A DNA stretch of 5,561 bases from Planctomycetes bacterium RBG_13_46_10 (GTDB taxonomy: Bacteria > Planctomycetota > Phycisphaerae > Sedimentisphaerales > Anaerobacaceae), in assembly GCA_001824645.1 (NCBI GenBank), contig MHYD01000017.1, positions 20,809 through 26,369 on the forward strand, read 5' to 3'. The notes below the pieces were generated by a model, which made no database searches, had not been told where the DNA came from, and saw only the letters and a list, made by a program, of their open reading frames with translations. The position numbers were made by a program, and so were the translations under genes. Below, one piece after another: positions 1 to 5,561 of this stretch. Position 1 is the stretch's first letter. Each line of letters starts with the position of its first letter.

Positions 1-956
1 TCGCCTACTTTTCTGTTGAGAGCGACAATACCTCCGAACGCGCTTACGACGTCGCCCTCGTATGCCTTGCGATAAGCAACGGTGATATCATCATCAATAG
101 CACAGCCGCAGGGATTAAGGTGCTTGACGACAACCGCAGCCGGCTCATTGAACTCCTTAACAAGCTCAAAAGCTGCATTGGAATCGAGGAGATTATTAAA
201 GCTTATCTCCGTCTCGACCTCCATCATTTTACCGCTGCAGATGGATGTCTCACCGCTGGCCGGCAGCTTGTAATACGCAGCCGTCTGGTGAGGATTTTCT
301 CCGTAACGCAGCGACTTTTCTTTCCTGACCGCAATTGAAAGCCTGTCAGGATACTCAACGCCGGCTAATTTATTAAGATATTTTGATATGGCCGCATCGT
401 AGAATGCGGTAAGGGAAAATGCAACTCTTGCAAGCTCGCTTCGCAGCTCTTCGCTCACGGCCCCTTTATTTTCCTTCATTTCTGCAATGACCCTGTCGTA
501 CTGGTCGGGCTGGGTAACGACTGTCACGAATTTATGATTTTTCGAAGCTGAGCGAATCATACTCGGTCCGCCGATATCAATATTCTCAATCGCCTCGGCC
601 AGAGTACAGCCGGGCTTGGCAATGGTCTGCTCGAATGGATAAAGGTTGACGCAAACCAGGTCTATCGGCTCAATACCATGCTGTTTCATGGCTGCTAAGT
701 GCTCGCTTTTGTCACGCAGGCCCAGTAGCGCCCCATGTATCTTGGGATGAAGCGTTTTGACCCGGCCATCCATCATTTCCGGGAAGCCTGTCACCGATTC
801 GATACCTGTACAATCAATCTCTGCCTTGCTCAGATTTTTGGCGGTTCCGCCGGTGCTGATTATTTCGACACCCATTTCGCTGAGCTTCCTGGCGAACTCA
901 ACAACGTCGCTTTTGTCGGAAACACTTATTAGTGCTCTTTTAATTGTTACATTCAT
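1..956 (-). CDS. purH: Bifunctional AICAR formyltransferase / IMP cyclohydrolase PurH (partial, C-terminus off the left edge)
   Basis: PurH catalyses the last two steps of de novo purine synthesis in the cytoplasm: formylation of AICAR with 10-formyl-THF, then ring closure of FAICAR to IMP. The visible 318 residues hold the whole N-terminal MGS-like cyclohydrolase domain: SVSDKS at 11-16, STGGT at 34-38, GRVKTLHPKIHGALL at 64-78, NLYPF at 104-108 and ENIDIGGPSMIRSASKNH at 124-141. K67, Y106, D127 and K139 match the known cyclohydrolase active-site residues. The transformylase domain begins with LRYGENPHQ at 216-224 and has the catalytic Lys-His pair in VVKHLNPCG (K278, H279). The frame is still open at base 1. 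Full-length PurH is about 510-525 residues, so roughly 200 are missing. The ATG at 956 has a strong AAGGAG Shine-Dalgarno 5 bases upstream. The gene starts 38 bases after the propeller gene and is probably co-transcribed with it. The function is secure. Confidence 0.97.
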   Translation of the reverse strand, partial: MNVTIKRALISVSDKSDVVEFARKLSEMGVEIISTGGTAKNLSKAEIDCTGIESVTGFPEMMDGRVKTLHPKIHGALLGLRDKSEHLAAMKQHGIEPIDLVCVNLYPFEQTIAKPGCTLAEAIENIDIGGPSMIRSASKNHKFVTVVTQPDQYDRVIAEMKENKGAVSEELRSELARVAFSLTAFYDAAISKYLNKLAGVEYPDRLSIAVRKEKSLRYGENPHQTAAYYKLPASGETSICSGKMMEVETEISFNNLLDSNAAFELVKEFNEPAAVVVKHLNPCGCAIDDDITVAYRKAYEGDVVSAFGGIVALNRKVG

Positions 957-994
957 TTGAACTCCTTCTCCTGTAATTTGCTAAATATTATCCA

Positions 995-2101
995 TTATTT
1001 AACCGGCTCTAAACAGGCTACCCGGCCACGTTCATCAGCAATATAAATTTTTGAATCTGTTGTGTTGGATATATACCTCGATACGCCGGCGAAGTTAACA
1101 GTGTACAGCGGTTTGCCGCGAACATTGTCCATCACCGCCAATGTCCCATCATTTGTAAAAACATAGGCCTTTCCATCTTCTTCCGCCAGAAGCTCTGCTC
1201 CCTGCGGCAATAACCACATAAGCAGACCTGTTTGTCTGTCTATGGCGGCTATGCCTTTAGTGGGGGCATATTGATAAACCACTCGTCGCGTCACACGGGG
1301 TGCATCATTCGGTATCGAGGGTATCTGATATTTCCAGGCAAGCTCTGCAGTCATCGGCCCGGTTATATCAACCCTATAGACGTTTGTGTCTTTGCCGGCA
1401 AAAAACAACTGTCTCCCGTCACGGACAATCGGTCCGGCGATAGCGCCGGCGGCATCAAATTGCCACAATCTTTTTGGGCCGTTTGGGGTGATGCTTACTA
1501 CGTTACCTGCATTAGTCCCAAAAATAACAGATGACTCGTCGGCGATGACAGTTGTAATCAAAGAATTATTATCAGCAGATACCTCGAATACCTGGAGGCT
1601 TGAATCTCCTTGTAAAACGTGCAGGCGCTTGTCCGGCCAGCTAACGTAATAATATGAGCTGTTTCTAACAACAGGACAGACCACACCGAAATCCAGAACT
1701 CTGGCTTTAATCTCCATTCCGGTTTCCGGATCGATCCTGGTCAGCTTGTTTCCAATGACGGATATAAGCTCATCCCGGTAAAGCTCAAGGCCGACTATCG
1801 GAATGCCGGTCGATGCGATAGATTTGCTGAAAATCACGCTGCCCTTTTCTCTGTCTAAAGAAACCAGAAAATTACGGCTCGAAAGAGCATAAACACGGCT
1901 GCCAACAAGAAATAATTGCTTCAGGCTCTCACTTTTTCTGATTGGAAGCTCATTCTGCCACAAAATTTTCAATTTGGCATGTTCGAGCAGTTCCGGTGAA
2001 ACCAGCCAATCTGACTTGACTTGTGCTGCTGTGCCTATAGCCGAAATACACCAGACCAGCAAGCCAATCGATATAATAAGTGAACCTCTCGACCGCAGCA
2101 T
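995..2101 (-). CDS. Exported PQQ-binding-like beta-propeller repeat protein
   Basis: This 368-residue protein has an N-terminal signal peptide: MLRSRGS, then a hydrophobic core at about 8-23, with likely cleavage near AAQ at 25-27. No lipobox precedes Cys18, so it is probably not a lipoprotein. The rest shows at least seven degenerate propeller strands of PQQ/BamB type, each a hydrophobic strand, a short turn and a closing D-x-x-x-G-like turn. Examples are YALSSRNFLVSLDREKG at 71-87, LISVIGNKLTRIDPETG at 112-128, SVIFGTNAGNVVSITPNG at 191-208, VVYQYAPTKGIAAIDRQTG at 274-292 and AYVFTNDGTLAVMDNVRG at 312-329. The fold usually gives a periplasmic or envelope scaffold, or less often a quinoprotein. 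I see no evidence of a catalytic PQQ site. BamB is an alternative, but the missing lipobox and the neighbours do not support it. The start at 2101 is chosen over an in-frame ATG at 2134 because it alone follows an AGGAGG and opens directly into the signal peptide. Confidence 0.85.
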   Translation of the reverse strand: MLRSRGSLIISIGLLVWCISAIGTAAQVKSDWLVSPELLEHAKLKILWQNELPIRKSESLKQLFLVGSRVYALSSRNFLVSLDREKGSVIFSKSIASTGIPIVGLELYRDELISVIGNKLTRIDPETGMEIKARVLDFGVVCPVVRNSSYYYVSWPDKRLHVLQGDSSLQVFEVSADNNSLITTVIADESSVIFGTNAGNVVSITPNGPKRLWQFDAAGAIAGPIVRDGRQLFFAGKDTNVYRVDITGPMTAELAWKYQIPSIPNDAPRVTRRVVYQYAPTKGIAAIDRQTGLLMWLLPQGAELLAEEDGKAYVFTNDGTLAVMDNVRGKPLYTVNFAGVSRYISNTTDSKIYIADERGRVACLEPVK

Positions 2102-2110
2102 TGTTATCAA

Positions 2111-2129
2111 TCCTCCTGTTCTCCTGTTC
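2111..2129 (-). promoter_or_regulatory. Duplicated Shine-Dalgarno sequence before the propeller gene
   Basis: Read on the minus strand, the sequence ACAGGAGAACAGGAGG carries two ACAGGAG units 8 bases apart. The proximal AGGAGG lies about 9 bases before the ATG at 2101 and is a near-perfect ribosome site, which decides the start of this gene. The distal copy lies between the alternative ATG at 2134 and the chosen start, so it can only serve the chosen start. Whether the duplication matters for translation is unknown. Confidence 0.75.
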
Positions 2130-2141
2130 TGCATGTAAGAA

Positions 2142-2171
2142 TATCAGGTTATTAGTAAAATTTTCCTGATA
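2142..2171 (-). repeat. Inverted repeat in the leader of the propeller gene
   Basis: TATCAGG and CCTGATA form a perfect 7-base inverted repeat separated by 16 bases. A G-U pair could extend it by one step when transcribed. The AT-rich spacer contains the small palindrome AAAATTTT. No T-run follows, so it is not an intrinsic terminator. It lies between the stop of the small unknown gene and the Shine-Dalgarno of the propeller gene, where an operator or an mRNA hairpin could act. The sequence shows the symmetry only; function is inferred. Seven-base dyads also arise by chance in AT-rich spacers. Confidence 0.4.
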
Positions 2172-2196
2172 CGCTGATTTTTTCAATTTCTATTTT

Positions 2197-2493
2197 TTAC
2201 GGCAGATTGACATAGTCTGCCAAATCAATGTTATGTTCTGTTTCGAATTTCCTCATTTGCTCGATGCGTTTTATATCGTCTTCAATTCGGTTTACGAGCT
2301 TGAATATATATGGCTTACCTTCTAAACGATGCCGCAGGTCATCGAGCATCGGCTCCCAGGTGTTGTCGTACAGCTGCGACTTCAAAATTACCAGCATCCG
2401 GTGCTCATCGCTGAGGCCGTTAACAAAATCGTCAATGATTTTCTTGATAGCACTGTCCTTTTGCTTGCGGCTATCTCTGCTCTGCTGGCCCAT
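2197..2493 (-). CDS. Small charged helical protein of unknown function
   Basis: I do not recognise this protein. From the ATG at 2493 it has 98 residues and is rich in charged residues (Lys, Arg, Asp, Glu). It has a basic N-terminus (MGQQSRDSRKQKD), a likely helix around KKIIDDFVNGL at 17-27, and a heptad-like stretch VNRIEDDIKRIEQMRKFE at about 67-84 that could form a coiled coil. It has no cysteine, metal motif or membrane segment. AAGG lies 8 bases before this ATG. The frame stays open upstream to a TTG at 2577, which would add 28 residues including a hydrophobic FAGLFVSILLTSA, resembling a poor signal peptide with no basic residue before it. I prefer the ATG because of its AAGG and because a promoter-like sequence falls inside the possible extension. 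The gene lies between the DHH enzyme and the propeller gene, 95 bases before the latter. Its orientation, spacing and plausible protein composition support a real gene. Confidence 0.7.
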   Translation of the reverse strand: MGQQSRDSRKQKDSAIKKIIDDFVNGLSDEHRMLVILKSQLYDNTWEPMLDDLRHRLEGKPYIFKLVNRIEDDIKRIEQMRKFETEHNIDLADYVNLP

Positions 2494-2545
2494 TTTTACA
2501 ACCTTGCCCTGCTTGTGCGTTTCCAATGGGGCTGATGTCAGCAGA

Positions 2546-2574
2546 ATACTAACGAACAGACCGGCAAATTGCAA
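2546..2574 (-). promoter_or_regulatory. Possible sigma-70-type promoter upstream of the small unknown gene
   Basis: On the minus strand TTGCAA (2569-2574, 4 of 6 matches to TTGACA) and TAGTAT (2546-2551, 4 of 6 to TATAAT) are separated by exactly 17 bases. A transcript from here would begin near 2540, about 45 bases before the ATG at 2493. It could drive the small gene, the propeller gene and purH separately from the upstream genes. Matches of this quality occur by chance, so this is only a candidate. Confidence 0.3.
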
Positions 2575-2635
2575 CAAATTTTCCCCGAATTAAGGTACTT
2601 AAAATAAGAATTAGCTAAAACGCGTTGGCGGTGAT

Positions 2636-3670
2636 TTAATTCGGTATGAGTTTTTGCCATTGTTGAGAGTCGGCACCTATTGCCTTGAGAAACCTTTTTA
2701 GCACCAGCTTTTCGAGGCCGGCCTGCTCGGATTTCGTGCCTTTTATTAAAGGGATTTGTCCGCCGGCATAAGCCGGATGTCCGCCGCCGGTTCCCTTTCC
2801 GGCAACGACCCGGTGAATCACTTTGTCTGCCCTTGCATCCTCCTTCATTGTTCGGACAGATATAAAAAGTTTGCCCCCGGATATGCCATGGCACATTGTC
2901 CAGTAAGTTTCTTCCTCTCTCAGCAGAAGATCTGCCACCTCGGCAATCATATCGGGATTGTCAATTTGCCCCAGGCTTGTGGTAATAGCGTGCTCATACT
3001 TTTTGGCATTTCGCAGGGCCTCATCCAGCATCTGGAAATAAACACGCGGGACCTCTCCTCTTTCGATTTCACTGAGCATCCTTTTGTTCGCTATCGGGAA
3101 TAGATATGCTACCGCCTCCGAATCCTGCCGGGTCGCCTGTCTTCCGAGGTCCTGCGTATCGGAGCGGATACCGTAAAATAATGCCGTAGCAAGCTGTATA
3201 TCTGGCTCTATCCACGCCTGGACAAGATATTCCAGCAGTATTGTCGATGTCGAGCCGTATTTACTGCGAATATCAATAAGTTTTGCCGCCCTGGCGGCGG
3301 CCCGCAGCGGGTGATGGTCTATGACAATATCAGGCGTTACATCGGCAGGCAGCGAACAGTTACCGGCTGCTGGCTGGGCATCAACCATTGCAATACAGTC
3401 AAATTTACCAAATTCAATCTCGGCCAGCTGATGGAGATTCAGGCCGAGATATCTCACTAAAGCCCTGTTTTCTGCTCGACCGACGGTTCCGCCGTGTGCT
3501 ATCGTGCATTGAATATTGTCAAAAGTGTTTGCTATCTTGCGAAGTGCCACCGCAGCAGCGATAGAATCAGGGTCGGGATTGTCCTGCATGATAATCAGCA
3601 GACGAGTCTTTGTCTTTAGAAGCTGTTGTAATTTATCAAGTCTATCACGAGTTTTAGAAGCTGGTTTCAT
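2636..3670 (-). CDS. DHH/DHHA1-family phosphoesterase (NrnA-like nanoRNase / pAp phosphatase type)
   Basis: This 344-residue cytoplasmic protein has the full set of DHH-superfamily metal motifs: DNPDPDS at 30-36 (motif I), MVDAQ at 95-99 with D97 (motif II), IDHHP at 117-121 (the DHH signature) and YGIRSDTQDLGR at 166-177 with D171 (motif IV). The C-terminal DHHA1 domain carries the substrate-binding glycine loop GTGGGHPAYAGG at 293-304. Relatives are Mn2+-dependent enzymes that degrade very short RNAs, dephosphorylate pAp or cleave cyclic dinucleotides. The exact substrate cannot be read from sequence. The His that often opens motif I in NrnA (HxxPDGD) is Gln29 here. Length is close to the family norm of about 320-350. 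The ATG at 3670 has no clear Shine-Dalgarno, but no alternative in-frame start lies between it and the upstream stop. The gene begins 33 bases after the UPF0316 gene, so translational coupling or co-transcription is likely. Confidence 0.9.
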   Translation of the reverse strand: MKPASKTRDRLDKLQQLLKTKTRLLIIMQDNPDPDSIAAAVALRKIANTFDNIQCTIAHGGTVGRAENRALVRYLGLNLHQLAEIEFGKFDCIAMVDAQPAAGNCSLPADVTPDIVIDHHPLRAAARAAKLIDIRSKYGSTSTILLEYLVQAWIEPDIQLATALFYGIRSDTQDLGRQATRQDSEAVAYLFPIANKRMLSEIERGEVPRVYFQMLDEALRNAKKYEHAITTSLGQIDNPDMIAEVADLLLREEETYWTMCHGISGGKLFISVRTMKEDARADKVIHRVVAGKGTGGGHPAYAGGQIPLIKGTKSEQAGLEKLVLKRFLKAIGADSQQWQKLIPN

Positions 3671-3703
3671 AGGTTCGACAAGCTCACTATTAACAGGATT
3701 ACT

Positions 3704-4306
3704 TTATTTTCCTTTTCGAAACGGCCTAAACAAGCTCAGTAGAGAAAAATCTCTCCAAACGTTTCTATTTGGAAATATTCCCTTTTCCACAAATCCTACC
3801 TCCTCTATCGAGTAAAATGCTTCCGGATTGAATTTCTTGATGGATTCAACTATAGCAGGAGCTTCATAACGGGGCACGATAGTAAAAACAACTTGCACTT
3901 TACCTCTGGAGCCGTGTCCGTCGAGGCTTGTAACTCCATATTCTTGAGAAGTTAGATGCTTCACCAGGGGCAGCGCATTATTTTGCGTAATAATCCGTAT
4001 CAATACGACTCCTAAAGATAGTTTCTCAGATATACATATTCCTATATAGTTGCCCATGGCGAATCCACCGGCATAAGCAATATAACAGACAGGATTGGAG
4101 AGATTCTTCATAATCTGGCCCATCGCCAAAATCCATATTAGAACCTCAAAGAAGCCGACAACAGGAGCCAGGTACTTAAATCCTCTCGATACAAATATCA
4201 CCCGCATTGTGCCTATGCTGACGTCTGCAATTCTGGCAACAAATATTAAAAATGGCAGGAGAAACCAGGCATAGAAACTCGAACTGAAGAGCAACATATT
4301 ATTCAT
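3704..4306 (-). CDS. UPF0316 family membrane protein (DUF5698 plus DUF2179)
   Basis: This 200-residue protein has three predicted membrane helices near residues 12-27, 44-64 and 70-91, followed by a soluble C-terminal domain. The N-terminal part shows the family pattern ARIADVSIGTMRVIFVSRG at 24-42, a second helix with GFFEVLIWI at 51-59, and GFAMGNYIGICISEKLSLG at 81-99. Residues of about 104-170, including SLDGHGSRGKVQVVFTIVPR at 127-146, match DUF2179, a small ferredoxin-like module found on several uncharacterised membrane proteins such as B. subtilis YebE relatives. The tail (RPFRKGK) is basic, consistent with a cytoplasmic C-terminus. Molecular function is unknown. Length is normal for the family (about 170-200). 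The ATG at 4306 is preceded by GGGAAG about 8 bases upstream; an ATG three codons later (4297) is an almost equal choice. It follows the LapA-domain gene by 100 bases and precedes the DHH gene by 33. Confidence 0.88.
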   Translation of the reverse strand: MNNMLLFSSSFYAWFLLPFLIFVARIADVSIGTMRVIFVSRGFKYLAPVVGFFEVLIWILAMGQIMKNLSNPVCYIAYAGGFAMGNYIGICISEKLSLGVVLIRIITQNNALPLVKHLTSQEYGVTSLDGHGSRGKVQVVFTIVPRYEAPAIVESIKKFNPEAFYSIEEVGFVEKGIFPNRNVWRDFSLLSLFRPFRKGK

Positions 4307-4406
4307 ACCTATTCTTCCCGGAAAAGTCTGGACAACTCTCTTTAGAGCAAGCAGCCCATTACCAATTTTAAAGCTACTTCTTTTTTACTTTTCTCTATGC
4401 CTGAGT

Positions 4407-4628
4407 TTATTGCTTTATCTTATCAGGTTTTTTTAGAATAAAACTTACAATAAGCCCGGTGATAAAACCCAGGCCGAACGTTAATATCAGCAGTAACACA
4501 ATCGGCATTTCTATAGTTAAAAAAAGCAGTCTGGTTTTTACTACCGCGGTATTTTGAATAAAAATGATAAGAGCCAGCAGGGATGTTATTGCTATAATAA
4601 TTATCTTTGCGTTTTGCGTGGTTTTCAT
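4407..4628 (-). CDS. LapA-domain (DUF1049) small two-helix membrane protein
   Basis: This 73-residue protein has two membrane helices, at about 8-25 and 41-65, joined by a short loop, and a basic tail (LKKPDKIKQ). The first helix ends in the typical LapA-domain pattern FIQN at 23-26, followed by strand-like VKTRLLFLTIEMPIVLLL and a glycine-containing second helix with FGLGFITGLI at 51-60. In E. coli the LapA domain protein works with LapB in controlling LPS synthesis, but the domain is also common in bacteria without that pair, so the role here is not implied. No coiled coil follows the second helix, so this is the short form. AGGGG lies 9 bases before the ATG at 4628. The gene sits 87 bases after the MarC-family gene, between other membrane proteins. 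Family assignment rests on the helix layout and the IQN motif; a generic two-helix protein is the alternative. Confidence 0.8.
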   Translation of the reverse strand: MKTTQNAKIIIIAITSLLALIIFIQNTAVVKTRLLFLTIEMPIVLLLILTFGLGFITGLIVSFILKKPDKIKQ

Positions 4629-4715
4629 TGTTCATTTCCCCTTACTTTATTTGAATTTCAGAGTTCCTTGTTCGATATTCTTTTATTTAAATCTATAACT
4701 TTAGGCACTTAATAT

Positions 4716-5300
4716 TTATCCTTTGCCGAGGAATATTAGTACTGCCTTTCTTATCATCATTACAGCTATGGCGGCCAGCAGCAGACTCATTATTTTCGAA
4801 AGGGCTTTTGAACCAGCTTCACCGAGGACCTTTATCAGAGCAGAAGACAAGCTGAAGATTGCACCGGCAAGCAGGATATTCGCCATTACGGAAATTAATG
4901 TTGCAAGCAGGCCGTATTGTGAAATTATAGCCAATGAGGTGGTTAAAACTGCAGGTCCTACAATTAACGGCGTTCCTAAAGGGACTGCTCCAAGCTCCTT
5001 ATCAGGTATGCGTCGTCGCTTGACCGGATTGAGGATATCATTAATGGCCAAAGTAAAAAGTATCACACCGCCGGCAATCATAAAATCGCCGATGGTGATA
5101 CCCAGCAGCTTAAAAACAGCTTTGCCCAGAAAGATAAAGCCGACAGCCAAGCACAAAGCTGTGAACATTGACTGAATGATAATCTTTGTTTTCTGTCGTG
5201 ACTCTATTCCCTCGGTCAGGGAAACAAAGATAGGAAGCACGCCAATCGCATCGACGGCGACAAATATCGGTATAAATGACAGTAAAATATCTTTGAGCAT
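4716..5300 (-). CDS. MarC family integral membrane protein
   Basis: This 194-residue protein is almost entirely hydrophobic, with about six membrane helices near residues 5-27, 40-62, 66-87, 106-126, 129-155 and 165-191. Family features are FVAVDAIGVLPIFVSLT at 13-29 at the end of helix 1, GDFMIAGGVILFTLAIN at 71-87, the re-entrant-like PLGTPLIVGPAVLTT at 107-121, and KIMSLLLAAIAVMMIRKAV at 169-187. The basic loop KRRR at 94-97 marks a cytoplasmic loop. MarC proteins are inner-membrane proteins of unsettled function; the early link with multiple antibiotic resistance in E. coli was not upheld, so no drug-efflux role should be assumed. Length is normal for the family (about 190-220). The ATG at 5300 has GAGG 5 bases upstream. 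It begins 28 bases after the stop of the exchanger gene, so the two are very likely co-transcribed. Confidence 0.92.
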   Translation of the reverse strand: MLKDILLSFIPIFVAVDAIGVLPIFVSLTEGIESRQKTKIIIQSMFTALCLAVGFIFLGKAVFKLLGITIGDFMIAGGVILFTLAINDILNPVKRRRIPDKELGAVPLGTPLIVGPAVLTTSLAIISQYGLLATLISVMANILLAGAIFSLSSALIKVLGEAGSKALSKIMSLLLAAIAVMMIRKAVLIFLGKG

Positions 5301-5328
5301 ATTTGCCTCGGCAAGACCTATTTGTAAT

Positions 5329-5561
5329 TTATTTGTGCATAATTAAAAAGAAAATATAGCCTGCATACAAGCCCAGAAATAAACCGCCTTCCCATCTGTC
5401 CAGCATCCGTTTTTTACCTGTGAACATACAGATAAATAGCAGTAAACTTGCAGCAATCACCACTCCAACATCTGTATTACATTTAGTGTCGAATGGAATG
5501 GGGCGGATAAGCGAGCTGATGCCAAGAATAAAGAAGATATTGAAGATGTTCGACCCGACTA
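5329..5561 (-). CDS. Na+/Ca2+ exchanger (CaCA superfamily, CaxA/YrbG type), C-terminal fragment
   Basis: Only the last 76 residues are in the window; the frame is open at the right edge. The fragment starts with VGSNIFNIFFILGISSLI, the core of the second alpha-repeat of CaCA exchangers (GSNIFN motif), which lines the ion-binding site. A further membrane helix follows at about residues 32-47 of the fragment, then a short basic loop (GKKRMLDRWEG) and the last helix LFLGLYAGYIFFLIM at 60-74. The Arg-x-x-Gly-turn before a closing helix rich in Tyr is typical of the C-terminal end of prokaryotic calcium/sodium antiporters. Full-length proteins have about 310-360 residues, so most of the gene lies outside. 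It probably exports Ca2+ against Na+ or H+ import. Its stop lies 28 bases before the MarC-family start. Confidence 0.88.
   Translation of the reverse strand, partial: VGSNIFNIFFILGISSLIRPIPFDTKCNTDVGVVIAASLLLFICMFTGKKRMLDRWEGGLFLGLYAGYIFFLIMHK

Noticed and set aside
1232..1649. Overlapping plus-strand open frames of 87 and 100 codons within the propeller gene
   Set aside because: Both lie antisense to the propeller repeats, have low-complexity unremarkable translations and no start signals.
2120..2134. In-frame ATG at 2134 as the start of the propeller gene
   Set aside because: No good Shine-Dalgarno lies before it, it would place charged residues MQNRRTGG ahead of the signal peptide, and the ATG at 2101 has AGGAGG at a good distance.
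2590..2602. Small palindrome TTAAGGTACTTAA after the DHH gene as a terminator
   Set aside because: The stem is five AT-rich pairs with no T-tract, too weak for termination.
2538..2894. A minus-strand 118-codon frame overlapping the 3' end of the DHH gene, with Cys-rich start resembling a zinc finger
   Set aside because: It lies in another frame over the conserved DHHA1 domain; the cysteines come from reading the glycine-rich codons out of frame.
4349..4379. Weak 7-base stem (AAGTAGC with GCTGCTT, one G-U pair, 17-base loop) between the LapA-domain and UPF0316 genes
   Set aside because: The loop is long, there is no following T-run, and stems of this quality are common by chance, so neither a terminator nor a riboswitch can be claimed.
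4423..4635. A 70-codon minus-strand frame overlapping the LapA-domain gene, with its ATG 7 bases upstream
   Set aside because: Its ATG lies too close to the AGGGG for good initiation, and the translation is polar and unlike a known family, whereas the overlapping frame gives a clear two-helix LapA-domain protein.
257..5080. Excess of the palindrome GCCGGC (about eight copies by eye, where under one is expected at this base composition)
   Set aside because: Seven of the eight fall exactly on GCC GGC codons for Ala-Gly in the minus-strand genes, so codon preference explains it without a uptake- or Chi-like role.
4723..5175. A 150-codon open frame on the plus strand across the MarC-family gene
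   Set aside because: It is antisense to a well-supported membrane protein, has no ribosome site, and its translation resembles no family; it results from the codon use of the real gene.

Overview
All seven genes in this window lie on the minus strand, so transcription runs from right to left. Both edge genes are cut: purH at the left (C-terminus missing) and a sodium/calcium exchanger at the right (N-terminus missing). Gaps between genes are about 28 to 142 bases, so one or two polycistronic units are plausible. I found no clear intrinsic terminator, RNA gene, mobile element or CRISPR array, and no gene-free stretch over 300 bases.

In order of transcription, the right half (about 5561 to 3704) is a run of four small membrane proteins. 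These are the C-terminal end of a CaCA-type Na+/Ca2+ exchanger, a MarC-family six-helix protein, a two-helix LapA-domain (DUF1049) protein and a UPF0316 protein (three helices plus a cytoplasmic DUF2179 domain). The left half codes for a DHH/DHHA1 phosphoesterase of the NrnA (nanoRNase/pAp phosphatase) type and a small charged helical protein I do not recognise. It continues with an exported beta-propeller protein with PQQ-like repeats and PurH, the bifunctional enzyme for the last two steps of IMP synthesis.

The organism is a bacterium of moderate GC content. Ala is often GCC and Gly often GGC, and most start codons have clear GGAGG-type ribosome sites. An exported PQQ-propeller protein beside housekeeping genes and a DHH enzyme with a DNPDPDS motif would fit a Gram-negative-type lineage such as Planctomycetota (perhaps Phycisphaerae) or a deltaproteobacterial group. 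That is a guess; nothing here fixes the taxon.

The genes do not form one obvious pathway. The membrane cluster suggests ion or envelope homeostasis, and the DHH enzyme and PurH both concern nucleotides. The least explained items are the unknown small protein with its ambiguous start and the leader of the propeller gene, which has a dyad and a duplicated Shine-Dalgarno sequence. I see no convincing new multi-gene system; most of the window is ordinary chromosomal sequence.
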